Below, one piece after another: positions 8,384-17,069 of a stretch of DNA of 64,000 nt; position 1 is the stretch's first letter, and every line of letters starts with the position of its first letter. The stretch is from Rhodopirellula baltica SH 1 (GTDB lineage: Bacteria; Planctomycetota; Planctomycetia; Pirellulales; Pirellulaceae): positions 1,922,001 to 1,986,000 of the forward strand of contig NC_005027.1 in NCBI RefSeq assembly GCF_000196115.1, given 5' to 3'. The notes under the pieces were generated by a model that worked only from the letters and a program-made list of their open reading frames with translations, was not told the origin of the DNA and did no database searches. The position numbers and the translations under genes were made by a program.

Positions 8384-9586
8384 ATGATCCGTTTGCCGCT
8401 CTCACTCGCAATCGGTTTTTTTGCGATCGGTTCGGGATGTGATTGGCGATCGGCGTCCAGCCCAACTCAAACAGTTGATCCGTCCAAGCCAGCACAAACG
8501 GTGGCATTGCAGCGGGTCATGGCGCTCGGCACGCTCGAACCACGGGGCGGAATCTTGGCCGTCATGGCTGCCCCCGGCGACCGGGTTTCGAAGATCTACG
8601 TCGAACCGGGCCAAGACGTCGCAGCAGGCACCGTGCTGATGGATTTGGAAAGCCTGCCTGCTCGACAACTCGAGTTGAGTATCGCTCAAACCAAACTCGA
8701 CGAAGCCAAACGACGCATCGCTGCCGAACGCGCCGCGGGCGAAGCCAAACTGCAAGTCGCTCGCTCGTCACTGAAGCAAGCTGAATCCAAGCTGTCGGAT
8801 GCTCAAAAGCGTTTCAAAGATTCGAAAGCCGATGGTGGCGAACTGAATCTGCTCAAGCAAGCTGCGGATTTGGGACAACGCCGATTGAGGCAATTGGAAT
8901 CCGCATCGCGAGACCCGGCGCGGCAAAGATTGGTATCTGAAAACGCACTCGATACCGAAGCACTCAAAGTCAGCGAGTCGCAGGCACGATACGAATCGGC
9001 TCTGCGCGACGCTCAGGAAGCAATTGACGAAGGACGCTTCGCGGTCGACTCGGCCGAGCAAGAAATTCGGGCGACTGAGCTCTCTTTGATCGCCGCCGAA
9101 CAATCCGCGTCCCTGGAATCGTTGAAACAACAAATCGAACTGCTGAAGTTCAACGTTGCAACGTCGCGATTGGTTGCACCAACCAAAGGTCGAGTGTTGC
9201 GAGTCGATGCGACCATCGGTACCGCGACGGGCGTCTCCGCTTTGATGCACATGGCAGACACGTCCAACATGGTCTGCGTCGCCGAAGTGAACGTTGCTGA
9301 TCTTTCACGTGTCGAAGTCGGGCAAACTGCAACGATCACTTCACCAGCACTTCGCGAACCGTTGCGAGGCAAAGTGCAACGCATTCAGTCATTGATCGCG
9401 GCCCCGACGCTGGCAAGCCCCTACCCAATGGCTGCCGTCGATCGATACTCCGCCGATGTGGTCATTGCGATCGATTCAGATGATTCGACCAGTGCCAGCC
9501 GTTTGATCGAGCTTCAGGTGGACGTGGAAATCAAAGCAGGCGGCTCGAAGGAATCCGCCAAAGTGGCTTCGGCAGCGAAGCCATGA
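8384..9586 (+). CDS. HlyD/DevB-like periplasmic membrane-fusion protein
   Basis: A 400-residue exporter adaptor. The N-terminus (MIRLPLSLAIGFFAIGSGC) looks like a lipoprotein signal with acceptor Cys19, though the lipobox is imperfect (Gly at -3). A biotinyl/lipoyl-like half motif follows (GDRVSKIYVEPGQDVAAGTVLMDLE), then a long alpha-helical hairpin (about residues 85-245) rich in Ala, Glu and Gln, the second lipoyl half (LVAPTKGRVLRVDATIGT) and a beta-barrel domain. It would link the inner-membrane permease to an outer-membrane channel. Its stop overlaps the permease start by 4 bases, showing translational coupling. An upstream in-frame ATG at 8294 would hide the lipoprotein signal, so 8384 was chosen. 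Confidence 0.88.
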   Translation: MIRLPLSLAIGFFAIGSGCDWRSASSPTQTVDPSKPAQTVALQRVMALGTLEPRGGILAVMAAPGDRVSKIYVEPGQDVAAGTVLMDLESLPARQLELSIAQTKLDEAKRRIAAERAAGEAKLQVARSSLKQAESKLSDAQKRFKDSKADGGELNLLKQAADLGQRRLRQLESASRDPARQRLVSENALDTEALKVSESQARYESALRDAQEAIDEGRFAVDSAEQEIRATELSLIAAEQSASLESLKQQIELLKFNVATSRLVAPTKGRVLRVDATIGTATGVSALMHMADTSNMVCVAEVNVADLSRVEVGQTATITSPALREPLRGKVQRIQSLIAAPTLASPYPMAAVDRYSADVVIAIDSDDSTSASRLIELQVDVEIKAGGSKESAKVASAAKP

Positions 9587-10827
9587 CGACCAGCCCAGGT
9601 CAGAAGCCCAGCGGCAAAACCGCCGAGAAGTCACGTCAACGCCGAAGCGTCGTTCGGACGTCCTTGGCATGGTCGAACCTAAGCCACATGTGGGTTCGAA
9701 CGGTTGTTTCCATCTGCGGAATCGGTTTCGCGATTCTGTTGATGTTCATGCAGCTTGGGTTTCTGGGGAGCGTTGGCGATACCGCAACAGTGTTGCTGGA
9801 CCGGATGCCATGCGACGTTTTGGTTCGATCACCCGATTACTTGCACGTTTACGACGCGTCAAAGATTCGAAACGATCTGCGTCCCTGGTTGAACTCGATT
9901 GACGAAGTCGACCAGGTCGTGCCGCTGGACATTGGCGTGACTCAATGGACCAACCCAACCAACCAAGATCCGCGGGCGATCGCTGTGATGGGGATCGATC
10001 TGAACGATCCTGCGTTTGAATTGCCAGAGCTGACCCGAGAAGTCCGGCGTCAGCTATTGGTCGAGGGAGCGGTCCTTGTCGATGACGCTACGAAAACGGA
10101 CTTTGGCCCCAAGAACGGCGTGAAGTTCGGTTCGGATGATATCGGAACCGTCGCGAGCGTCTTTGGCACCCCCGCCAAGATCGTGGGGACGTTCAAGATG
10201 GGAACTGGGCTAGCGGCAAATGGCGCGCTCTTATGTTCTCGCGAAACGTTTCGCAAGCTGGTGCCGGGGAGCAGCGATGACGAAGTTTCGCTATTGCTGA
10301 TTCGATTGACCGATGGTGTCAGCAACGAACGGGGACGTCACATGGTTGCGGGTCGGCTGAATGCGTTGGCTGGTCCCGCGTCACATGCTTCCACCCTGAC
10401 CATCGAAGATGCGAAAAAAGCCGAAGTGTGGCGTTGGTACACCCAAACTCCCATCGGAATGATTTTCGCGATGGGAGTCGCATTGGCCGTCGTCGTGGGA
10501 GGCGTGATCAGTTACATGATCCTTGCCTCGGACGTGCAAGCACACTTGAGCGAGTACGCAACGCTAAAGGCGATGGGTTATGGAACTGGCTTTTTGATCC
10601 GAACGCTTTTAACCCAGTCCACCTTGCTCGCAACAATCGCGTTCCCGCCTTCGGTAATCGCCGCACTCGCACTTTATGCGATCACGTCGGCGCTCGCCGG
10701 CGTTCCTATTCGCATGACGCTGACATGGCTGGTCTTGGTCGCCGTGTTGTCGCTGCTGATGTGCAATGCAGCCGGTCTCATTGCGATTCGAAAGCTGATT
10801 CGAGCCGAACCCGCGAATCTTTTTTAA
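9583..10827 (+). CDS. DevC/FtsX-type ABC transporter permease
   Basis: A 414-residue inner-membrane protein of the MacB/FtsX superfamily. One N-terminal helix (about 38-60, VRTVVSICGIGFAILLMFMQ) is followed by a large periplasmic domain (about 65-280) and three C-terminal helices from about residue 290 to 410 (GMIFAMGVALAVVVGG, LLTQSTLLATIAFPPSV, TLTWLVLVAVLSLLM). DevC-type permeases work with a DevB fusion protein and DevA ATPase to export glycolipids or other envelope compounds. The start overlaps the stop of the fusion protein (ATGA). The gene ends 13 bases from the convergent UDP-xylose synthase gene. The substrate is unknown. Confidence 0.88.
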   Translation: MTTSPGQKPSGKTAEKSRQRRSVVRTSLAWSNLSHMWVRTVVSICGIGFAILLMFMQLGFLGSVGDTATVLLDRMPCDVLVRSPDYLHVYDASKIRNDLRPWLNSIDEVDQVVPLDIGVTQWTNPTNQDPRAIAVMGIDLNDPAFELPELTREVRRQLLVEGAVLVDDATKTDFGPKNGVKFGSDDIGTVASVFGTPAKIVGTFKMGTGLAANGALLCSRETFRKLVPGSSDDEVSLLLIRLTDGVSNERGRHMVAGRLNALAGPASHASTLTIEDAKKAEVWRWYTQTPIGMIFAMGVALAVVVGGVISYMILASDVQAHLSEYATLKAMGYGTGFLIRTLLTQSTLLATIAFPPSVIAALALYAITSALAGVPIRMTLTWLVLVAVLSLLMCNAAGLIAIRKLIRAEPANLF

Positions 10828-10840
10828 GCTTGTTCGCTTT

Positions 10841-11809
10841 TCAACTGAAGTTTGGTGTTGGCGGACGGTAGTCGCCCAAGTTGATCGTCTTGAACCAATC
10901 GATCGTATGCTTGAGTCCTTGCTCCAGTTCGATCTTTGGTTCCCAGTCCAGCTTTTCTTTTGCGAGTGCGATGTCGGGACGACGACGAGTTGGATCGTCA
11001 GCCGGCAGTGGAGCCTCGATAAGCTTGCTGCTCGATCCCGTCAGTTCGATCGTCTTTTCAGCGAGCTGGCGGATCGTGAACTCGTGCGGATTCCCAATGT
11101 TGACCGGGCCTATGAAACCGTCGCAGTTCATCATTCGGATAATGACTTCGACCAAATCGTCTCGGTAACAAAACGAACGGGTCTGCGAGCCGTCACCGAA
11201 GATGGTGATGTCATCACCGGCTAATGCCTGGCGGATGAAGTTGGCAACGACACGTCCGTCAAATGGATGCATCCGCGGCCCGTAGGTATTGAAGATGCGA
11301 ACGATTCGGACATCCACGTTGTTGCTACGGTGATAGTCCATGAATAAAGTTTCGGCGACGCGTTTTCCTTCGTCGTAACAGGCTCGAATACCGATCGGAT
11401 TGACGCTTCCGCGATACGATTCCGTTTGCGGGTGCTGCTCCGGATCGCCATACACTTCGCTGGTGCTAGCCTGCAGGATCCGTGCACCGCATCGTTTGGC
11501 GATGCCCAGCATATTGATCGATCCCATCACGCTGGTCTTGATCGTTTTGATGGGATTGAACTGGTAGTGACCCGGTGCGGCCGGGCAGGCCATGTTGTAG
11601 ATCTGGTCGACTTCTAAATGGATCGGCAGCGTGATGTCGTGTCGGATCAATTCAAAATTGGGTTTGTCGAGCAGGTGAACGACATTGGTTTTCTGGCTGG
11701 TGAAAAAGTTGTCCAAGCAGATCACATCGTGACCGTCGCTGACCAAGCGTTCGCAAAGATGCGAGCCTAGAAATCCCGCACCACCTGTCACCAAAATACG
11801 TTGAATCAT
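10841..11809 (-). CDS. UDP-glucuronate decarboxylase (UDP-xylose synthase)
   Basis: A 322-residue extended short-chain dehydrogenase. It has the Rossmann glycine motif [10 protein letters not shown] near the N-terminus, TSEVYGDP, and the catalytic Tyr-Lys pair in [11 protein letters not shown]. The signature segment [20 protein letters not shown] is typical of UXS enzymes, which convert UDP-glucuronate to UDP-xylose with tightly bound NAD in the cytosol. The start ATG at 11809 was preferred to one 42 bases upstream because the Rossmann strand begins at once ([10 protein letters not shown]). It supplies an activated pentose for envelope or flagellar glycans. A 311-base gap follows upstream before panC. 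Confidence 0.93.
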   Translation of the reverse strand: MIQRILVTGGAGFLGSHLCERLVSDGHDVICLDNFFTSQKTNVVHLLDKPNFELIRHDITLPIHLEVDQIYNMACPAAPGHYQFNPIKTIKTSVMGSINMLGIAKRCGARILQASTSEVYGDPEQHPQTESYRGSVNPIGIRACYDEGKRVAETLFMDYHRSNNVDVRIVRIFNTYGPRMHPFDGRVVANFIRQALAGDDITIFGDGSQTRSFCYRDDLVEVIIRMMNCDGFIGPVNIGNPHEFTIRQLAEKTIELTGSSSKLIEAPLPADDPTRRRPDIALAKEKLDWEPKIELEQGLKHTIDWFKTINLGDYRPPTPNFS

Positions 11810-12120
11810 TGATCGAGCCGTTCGCAGAAACCGTTGTCGGTTGAAAATCAAAGGAGCTGGCTGGACGGTGCCAATTTAGGTTCGCCGCACGGGCGTTCAC
11901 GCCGATTTTCGTGGGTCGGCGCCATGGGCATCGGCGAAGTGGAATCGTCCAGCAAGAAGCTTTCAATTCTACCCGCCGGCTTCGTGCTGACTCGCTAATT
12001 GACGACAGAAATGTCCGCTCACCGCGCAGTGTCGGGGCGACCATTCGGAAGGTGCCTGTTACGCGGATTGTCGTTTGTTGCGACGGCGGTTCAGCTACCG
12101 TTGCTCAGTCGATTTCAATT
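11810..12120. other. Intergenic region without a recognisable gene
   Basis: This stretch lies between panC (ending at 12121) and UDP-xylose synthase (starting at 11809), both on the minus strand. It holds the likely promoter of the latter. I see no convincing coding frame, terminator hairpin or repeat in it. Confidence 0.5.
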
Positions 12121-12972
12121 TCACGCGACGATCAATTCACGATTGTCGATCAATCTCGTCACGCCGACCCTCACCGCAACCAGAGCAACCGCGTTCTGCG
12201 TGATTTCTGAAATCGGTAGCAATGTTTGGCGATCGACCACGACCGCGTAGTCGACGCTGTCACAAGGGGACAAGTGGTCGGCCATGATTGACTCGAGTTG
12301 CTTCGGGTCGTGGTTGCCTTCAAGAAACGCTTGTTCGACTTGGTTGAGCGACTTGCTGATGCAAAGTGCTCGCTGTCGTTGATCATCCGACAGATAGCGA
12401 TTGCGGCTGCTCATCGCCAAACCATCGGGCTCTCGAACGATGTCGCAGGGAACGATTTCAATCGGCAAGTTCAAATCACGCACCATGTGTTCGATGACAC
12501 AAAGCTGTTGAAGGTCCTTGCGGCCAAAAAAGGCTCGATCAGATGGTGCGGCTTGGAAGAGCTTCATCACCACCGTCGCAACACCCACAAAATGTTCAGG
12601 ACGGTGAACTCCTTCGAGAGGGAACGCGACCGCGGATGGATGCACCGAAGTGGCGTGCGTTTGTGGTCCACCCGGATACATTTCATCGGCGGTTGGCATG
12701 AACACCGCTTCAACACCCGCGTCACGAAGCATCGCGAGGTCGTCTTCGATCGGGCGGGGATACTGATCGAGATCTTCGTTAGCAGCGAACTGTGTCGGGT
12801 TCACAAAGATCGACGTAACACAATGATCGCAGTCCTTTTTCGCGGCGTGAACCAAAGACAGGTGTCCTTCGTGCAAGGCTCCCATCGTGGGAACCAAGCC
12901 AATCGTGTTGCCCCCACGAGACTTTTCGCGGCACCACGCTCGCATGGCATCAATGGATGTGAATGTTTCCAA
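12121..12972 (-). CDS. panC: Pantothenate synthetase
   Basis: A 283-residue enzyme of normal family length. It condenses pantoate and beta-alanine with ATP to make pantothenate, the coenzyme A precursor, in the cytosol. The nucleotidyltransferase motifs are all visible: PTMGALHEGHLSLV (HIGH-like) at about 28-41, FVNPTQF, the FFGRKDLQQ segment and the MSSRNRYLS loop replacing KMSKS. The start ATG gives METFTSIDAMR, a normal N-terminus. The DUF151 gene lies upstream on the same strand, 79 bases away, and may be cotranscribed. No panB or panD is in the window. Confidence 0.97.
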   Translation of the reverse strand: METFTSIDAMRAWCREKSRGGNTIGLVPTMGALHEGHLSLVHAAKKDCDHCVTSIFVNPTQFAANEDLDQYPRPIEDDLAMLRDAGVEAVFMPTADEMYPGGPQTHATSVHPSAVAFPLEGVHRPEHFVGVATVVMKLFQAAPSDRAFFGRKDLQQLCVIEHMVRDLNLPIEIVPCDIVREPDGLAMSSRNRYLSDDQRQRALCISKSLNQVEQAFLEGNHDPKQLESIMADHLSPCDSVDYAVVVDRQTLLPISEITQNAVALVAVRVGVTRLIDNRELIVA

Positions 12973-13051
12973 CAGAGGGGCCTCAATCGGTCGTTCAAGG
13001 AGCAGGCAAATGCAGCCAAAGACAGTGACGGACTTACCACGCCATCGTCAA

Positions 13052-13471
13052 TCAATCGTCGCTTGTTCCGGTCGCTCCGCTAAGGACTTCTTCAGACACA
13101 AAGATCGGGAGAGGTGGGTCAAAGGTGACCGCCACCGCGATCGCGTCGCTCGGCCGAGCGTCAACTTCGATCAGCTCACCGCTGCTGGTTCGCAGATGCA
13201 GTTGCGCGAAATATGTGTGTTCGGACAGGTCGCTGATCACGACTTGTTCAATCGTCGCGTCCAACGATTCGGCAACGTTGACGATCAGATCATGTGTCAG
13301 CGGACGCGGCGGAACGTAGTCATTTTTGACTCGGCGATCGATGTTGGTAGCTTCAAAGATTCCGATCATGATCGGGAATTGACGCGTCCCGTCGACTTCC
13401 TTGAGATAAATCACTTGGTTATCGGTTAGCTCGGAAATGATGATCCGAGCGAGTTGCATTTGGACGGTCAT
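13052..13471 (-). CDS. Bifunctional nuclease (DUF151/BFN) family protein
   Basis: A 139-residue protein covering the whole DUF151 fold. Typical segments are IYLKEVDGTRQFPIMIG near the N-terminus, RPLTHDLIVNVAESL in the middle and IEVDARPSDAIAVAV near the C-terminus. Plant and some bacterial members have been reported as nucleases acting on RNA and DNA, while bacterial ones are mostly uncharacterised. ATG 13471 is taken as the start; an ATG at 13486 would add only MANFS. It sits upstream of panC on the same strand. Cytosolic, no signal peptide. Confidence 0.88.
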   Translation of the reverse strand: MTVQMQLARIIISELTDNQVIYLKEVDGTRQFPIMIGIFEATNIDRRVKNDYVPPRPLTHDLIVNVAESLDATIEQVVISDLSEHTYFAQLHLRTSSGELIEVDARPSDAIAVAVTFDPPLPIFVSEEVLSGATGTSDD

Positions 13472-13803
13472 AGAAAAGTTCGCCAAAAGGTTTCAGAATT
13501 CAATTGAATCGATTGATTCGAGGAGGCCGAGATATCTCGCCTGTCACCTGCATGATATCGCAGCGTCTGGCTGCCTTCCATGACGAGCTCCGCGGATTGT
13601 TCCGGTTGTGCCGGAAGCTGTCTCAGGAAATCCCATCGCCGCAATGAATTTGGGGTTGCAGCCAACGCACGGCGCAAGAACGCGTTCCATGGTTGAGGTG
13701 GACGCAGAGCCATGCGCTTTACGTCCAGGGTCATTCCGACGCTTCGGCACCCAACTGGTTGACCCCTTCTACTCAACATCAACCCATCTTTGGGAATAAT
13801 AAC
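13472..13803. other. Flagellin upstream region
   Basis: This gap of about 330 bases separates the divergent DUF151 and flagellin genes and must contain the flagellin promoter. GGGA about 9 bases before ATG 13804 may serve as the ribosome site. I searched by eye for sigma-54 (GG-N10-GC) and sigma-28 flagellar promoter patterns and found no good match; the nearest is CGGCACCCAACTGGTT near 13745, with GT instead of GC. Confidence 0.4.
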
Positions 13804-15849
13804 ATGACTCGGATCAACACCAACGTTTCTTCTTTGGTTGCACAGAACCGCCTCCAAAGCAGCAACAATGACTTGCAACAATCTTTGACGCGATTGAGCA
13901 CTGGTCTTCGGATCAACTCCGGTAGCGACGACCCCGCCGGTTTGCTGGCCAGCGAAGCTCTTCGTGGCGAAATCACCGGTTTGACCAAATCGATCAGCAA
14001 CACGCAACGTGCCAGCCAAATCATCAGCACCGCTGACAGTGCTCTGGGCCAAGTCAGCAACTTGCTCAACGACGTCCGCGGTTTGGTGGTCGAAGCCGCC
14101 AACTCGGGTGCATTGAGCAAAGAGGAAATCGCTGCTAACCAGTTGCAGATCGACAGCTCGCTCGAAGCCATCAACCGAATCTCACAAACAACGACTTTCC
14201 AAGGTCGTAAGTTGCTCGACGGTTCGCAAGACTTCGTTAGCACCGCCAGCGGCGTCAGCAGCATCAGCGACATCTCGATTGACCAAGCCAACTTGGGAAA
14301 AACAGGAAAAATCGACGTTGAAGTCGTCATCAATTCAGCTGCAACGCAAGCGACAGCAACCGCAGCTGATTCAGGTTTCAGCGCTGCTGCTCAAGCGACA
14401 GCAACTACCCCAGCTGGAATCAACTCGGTCACCCTTGGTGATGCGACCAACAACCTGACGATCGAAGGCCAATTCGATAGCGTTGAGGTCATCGACGGCG
14501 GTGCATCTTCAGCAACGTCGGCTTCGATCACTGATGGCGTTTTGACCATCTCCGTCGACGCGGCCGCAACTGTAACGGGTGCATCGGTTGTTACTGCACT
14601 GAACGGTGTGTCAGGCGTGTACGCTGAAGAAACAGGAACGGTTGCCGATGTGAACGCATCAGCCGCTACTGATGCAACCGCAATCGAAGGTGCCGGCTTG
14701 TCCATCACCGCAGCGGACTCGGGCGGAGACTTCAACAACGTTCAAATCAACTACGTCGCTGGTGACGCCGCAGCGACCACCGCAAGCTACGATGCCGATC
14801 AAAAAGCGTTGACGGTCACAATTGGTACTGGTGCTGGCGAAAACAATCTGGCCGCCATTGCCGCTGCGATCAATGCAGGAACGACGGAATTCGATGCTGA
14901 GGTGGCTGATGGAACTGGTGCGACACCGGCAGCCGGAAAGGTTACCGAGTATGGCGAATTCACCATCGATACGGCCGACCTGCCAGCCGTCGGTTCGACC
15001 GGCAACACCGGTGGTGAGGTGCTCAACGCAGACTTAGTGTTCCAGCTGAGCGGCGAAAACGGAGCGGAAACGTTCAACTTCGGTGCAGGCACCACCAAAG
15101 ATCAAATCGCAGCAGCCGTCAACTTGGTATCAGACAGCACCGGTGTGTCAGCCGATGCAACGGGCGCTCTGGAATTCAGCTCGACTGGTTTCGGAAGCGA
15201 CGCTTTGGTCGACATTGACGTCATCAGCGAAGGTGCTGGTGGAACGTTCAAAGGCAGCTTGGACAACACTCGTTCAACGGGTGCCGATATCGTTGCAACA
15301 GTGAACGGCGTCGAAGCAAACGGCTCTGGTAACAGCCTTTCGATCAACACCAGTTCGCTCGACTTGAGCTTGACGGTTGACGACGGCAGCAGCACGAACT
15401 TCAGCTTCAGCATCACCGGTGGTGGAGCAACGTTCCAACTCGGCCCAGACGTGACCAGCACCCAGCAAGCTAGCTTGGGTATCGGCAGCGTTTCGACCGG
15501 TCAATTGGGTGGTGCATCAGGTCGTTTGTACGAACTGGGCAGTGGCCAAGCGAAGAGCCTGACCAACGACGTCGAAGGTGCCGCCAAGGTCATCGACGAA
15601 GTGATCGGCAAAGTGGTTGGACTGCGTGGTCGTCTGGGATCGTTCCAAAGCACGACGCTGGAAAGCAACTTGGTATCGCTCAACGAAACCAAAGCCAACC
15701 TGCAAGAAGCTGAAAGCTCGATCCGTGACGCTGACTTTGCTCAAGAGTCGGCCAACCTGACTCGTGCTCAGATCCTCGTTCAGTCCGGTACCAACGTGCT
15801 GTCGCTGGCCAACCAAAACCCACGAAACGTTTTGTCGTTGTTGGGTTAA
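13804..15849 (+). CDS. fliC: Flagellin with a large central insert
   Basis: A 681-residue flagellin. The conserved N-terminal D0/D1 part (MTRINTNVSSLVAQNRLQSS, RLSTGLRINSGSDDPAGLLA) covers about residues 1-145, and the C-terminal part (about 590-681) has SSIRDADFAQESANLTRAQI and ends ANQNPRNVLSLLG. Between them lie about 440 residues rich in Ala, Thr, Ser, Asp and Gly, with segments like the flagellin-IN motif (NLTIEGQFDSVEV, and AAAVNLVSDSTGVSA). Such inserts form the outer surface of the filament and vary between strains. No Cys is seen, as usual for flagellins. The insert is free of Lys-rich stretches and suits O-glycosylation, which is inference. A terminator follows and a FliS-like gene is next. 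Confidence 0.95.
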   Translation: MTRINTNVSSLVAQNRLQSSNNDLQQSLTRLSTGLRINSGSDDPAGLLASEALRGEITGLTKSISNTQRASQIISTADSALGQVSNLLNDVRGLVVEAANSGALSKEEIAANQLQIDSSLEAINRISQTTTFQGRKLLDGSQDFVSTASGVSSISDISIDQANLGKTGKIDVEVVINSAATQATATAADSGFSAAAQATATTPAGINSVTLGDATNNLTIEGQFDSVEVIDGGASSATSASITDGVLTISVDAAATVTGASVVTALNGVSGVYAEETGTVADVNASAATDATAIEGAGLSITAADSGGDFNNVQINYVAGDAAATTASYDADQKALTVTIGTGAGENNLAAIAAAINAGTTEFDAEVADGTGATPAAGKVTEYGEFTIDTADLPAVGSTGNTGGEVLNADLVFQLSGENGAETFNFGAGTTKDQIAAAVNLVSDSTGVSADATGALEFSSTGFGSDALVDIDVISEGAGGTFKGSLDNTRSTGADIVATVNGVEANGSGNSLSINTSSLDLSLTVDDGSSTNFSFSITGGGATFQLGPDVTSTQQASLGIGSVSTGQLGGASGRLYELGSGQAKSLTNDVEGAAKVIDEVIGKVVGLRGRLGSFQSTTLESNLVSLNETKANLQEAESSIRDADFAQESANLTRAQILVQSGTNVLSLANQNPRNVLSLLG

Positions 15850-16312
15850 TCCAAAATCGATTCAGTGCGGCCACCCTAACGGCCGCCTGAATCCAAAGTG
15901 CATATTGAAAAGCAGCAGTGAGCTCCGGCTTGCTGCTGCTTTTTTCGTTTGATGATCCGCCGCCCGCACTGATCGGAAGACAACAACTTTGAGCGCCCCT
16001 ATGTTCCGCTCGAGCATGTGTTCCGGTTACGCAAGCGTTGCCTTGATAAACTGCAACGATCTGGCGCCTTTTTCCGGGCTTCGCCTCTCAGTGTCGCGCA
16101 TCTTAACCTAGCTGGTTTGCGTTGCGAACAATCATTTGGGCGAACGATCGATTCGTCGACACTCATGCCGAATCGTTCAAACGGAAGCGTGCAACTTGTC
16201 CAGCCGACAACTCTTTCGATGAAGAAAAGAGTTGCGAACGTCGATACAACTATGCGCTGCATGCTGGCCTCGGCCCGCAAGCTCGTTTCCAACTCCCGCT
16301 ACCGGAAACCCG
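15850..16312. other. Intergenic region between flagellin and fliS-like gene
   Basis: This gap of about 460 bases begins with the flagellin terminator at 15908-15945. The rest holds the promoter region for the fliS-like gene. The open frames crossing it show no family resemblance, and I see no other clear structure. Confidence 0.5.
15908..15945 (+). terminator. Rho-independent terminator of the flagellin gene
   Basis: An 11-bp perfect stem (AAAAGCAGCAG at 15908-15918 with CTGCTGCTTTT at 15933-15943) encloses a 14-nt loop and runs into a T-tract at 15940-15945. It lies 58 bases past the flagellin stop, as expected for a very highly expressed gene. Confidence 0.88.
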
Positions 16313-16918
16313 ATGTACAACACGGCTGATTCTTTCGTTCCTCCGCCGATGACCTTCGTTGGGGACGACAACGCTTCGACCAGCAGTGATTCCCAGGCTT
16401 CGCCCAATAGTGCATCCTCTCAGTCGATGCCTCGTCCCGGTGAACCAGGCAGCCTGAGTGAAGGCATTGAAAACTTCGGTCGTCGAAGCGGAGACGCCTA
16501 CCTGGAATCGATGGTGAAGACCGCTTCACCCGCCCGACTGCGACTCATGTTGATCGAACGAGCCGTCGAGGTTTCTCGGCACTTGGCCAATCACTGGAAG
16601 ACTCAGCCAGGCAAGCGAGGAACAAACGAGTACTCGCTCAAGCTGCTCGAACTGCTTTCGGAACTCTTGTCAGGCGTCACCGACAGCTCGGTCGATGTCT
16701 GTCGCACCGTCGCCGATTTGTACGTATTTTTGTGCCAGCATCTGATCGCCGCCGAAGCAAACGGCGACTCGACCATGATCGATGAGATTCGCTTGGTTCT
16801 TGAAACGGAAGCGGAAACCTGGCGAATGGTCTGTGCCCGTGAAGGCGACAAGGCGATTGCCAACAAGAGAGTCGCAAACGCTCTTTCCGATGGCGGCGGG
16901 TTGAACTTGCAGGGCTAG
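16313..16918 (+). CDS. fliS: FliS-like flagellin export chaperone
   Basis: A 201-residue protein. Residues 60-180 resemble FliS: YLESMVKTASPARLRLMLIERAVE matches the Tyr-x-x-x-x-Val-x-Ser/Thr-ala-pro and Leu-rich first helix, and the rest is predicted helical. FliS binds the C-terminal D0 segment of unpolymerised flagellin in the cytosol and prevents early assembly. The location right after flagellin supports the call. It differs from typical FliS (about 130 residues) by a disordered Ser/Pro/Asp-rich N-terminal extension of about 60 residues and a longer C-terminus. ATG 16313 was chosen because the upstream codons have no family resemblance. Sequence similarity is moderate. Confidence 0.75.
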   Translation: MYNTADSFVPPPMTFVGDDNASTSSDSQASPNSASSQSMPRPGEPGSLSEGIENFGRRSGDAYLESMVKTASPARLRLMLIERAVEVSRHLANHWKTQPGKRGTNEYSLKLLELLSELLSGVTDSSVDVCRTVADLYVFLCQHLIAAEANGDSTMIDEIRLVLETEAETWRMVCAREGDKAIANKRVANALSDGGGLNLQG

Positions 16919-17069
16919 ATCGTAACGATCAGGTGCAGATGACGCGTTTGAGTTGCTGTTGAGGAACGTCCGCAACCGCAAGCCAAGCGTGACACATTGG
17001 CTCGAGGATCGAGTTCATTCCATTCAGGCCGGATGCCGCTTCGAATCACAATGCATCCAATCGAATTAC

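Noticed and set aside
13740-13765. Possible sigma-54 promoter before flagellin
   Set aside because: The spacing gives GG-N10-GT, not GG-N10-GC, and the -12 element TTGC is missing.
13468-14052. A 194-residue minus-strand frame over the flagellin start
   Set aside because: It overlaps the conserved flagellin N-terminus and has no recognisable domain.
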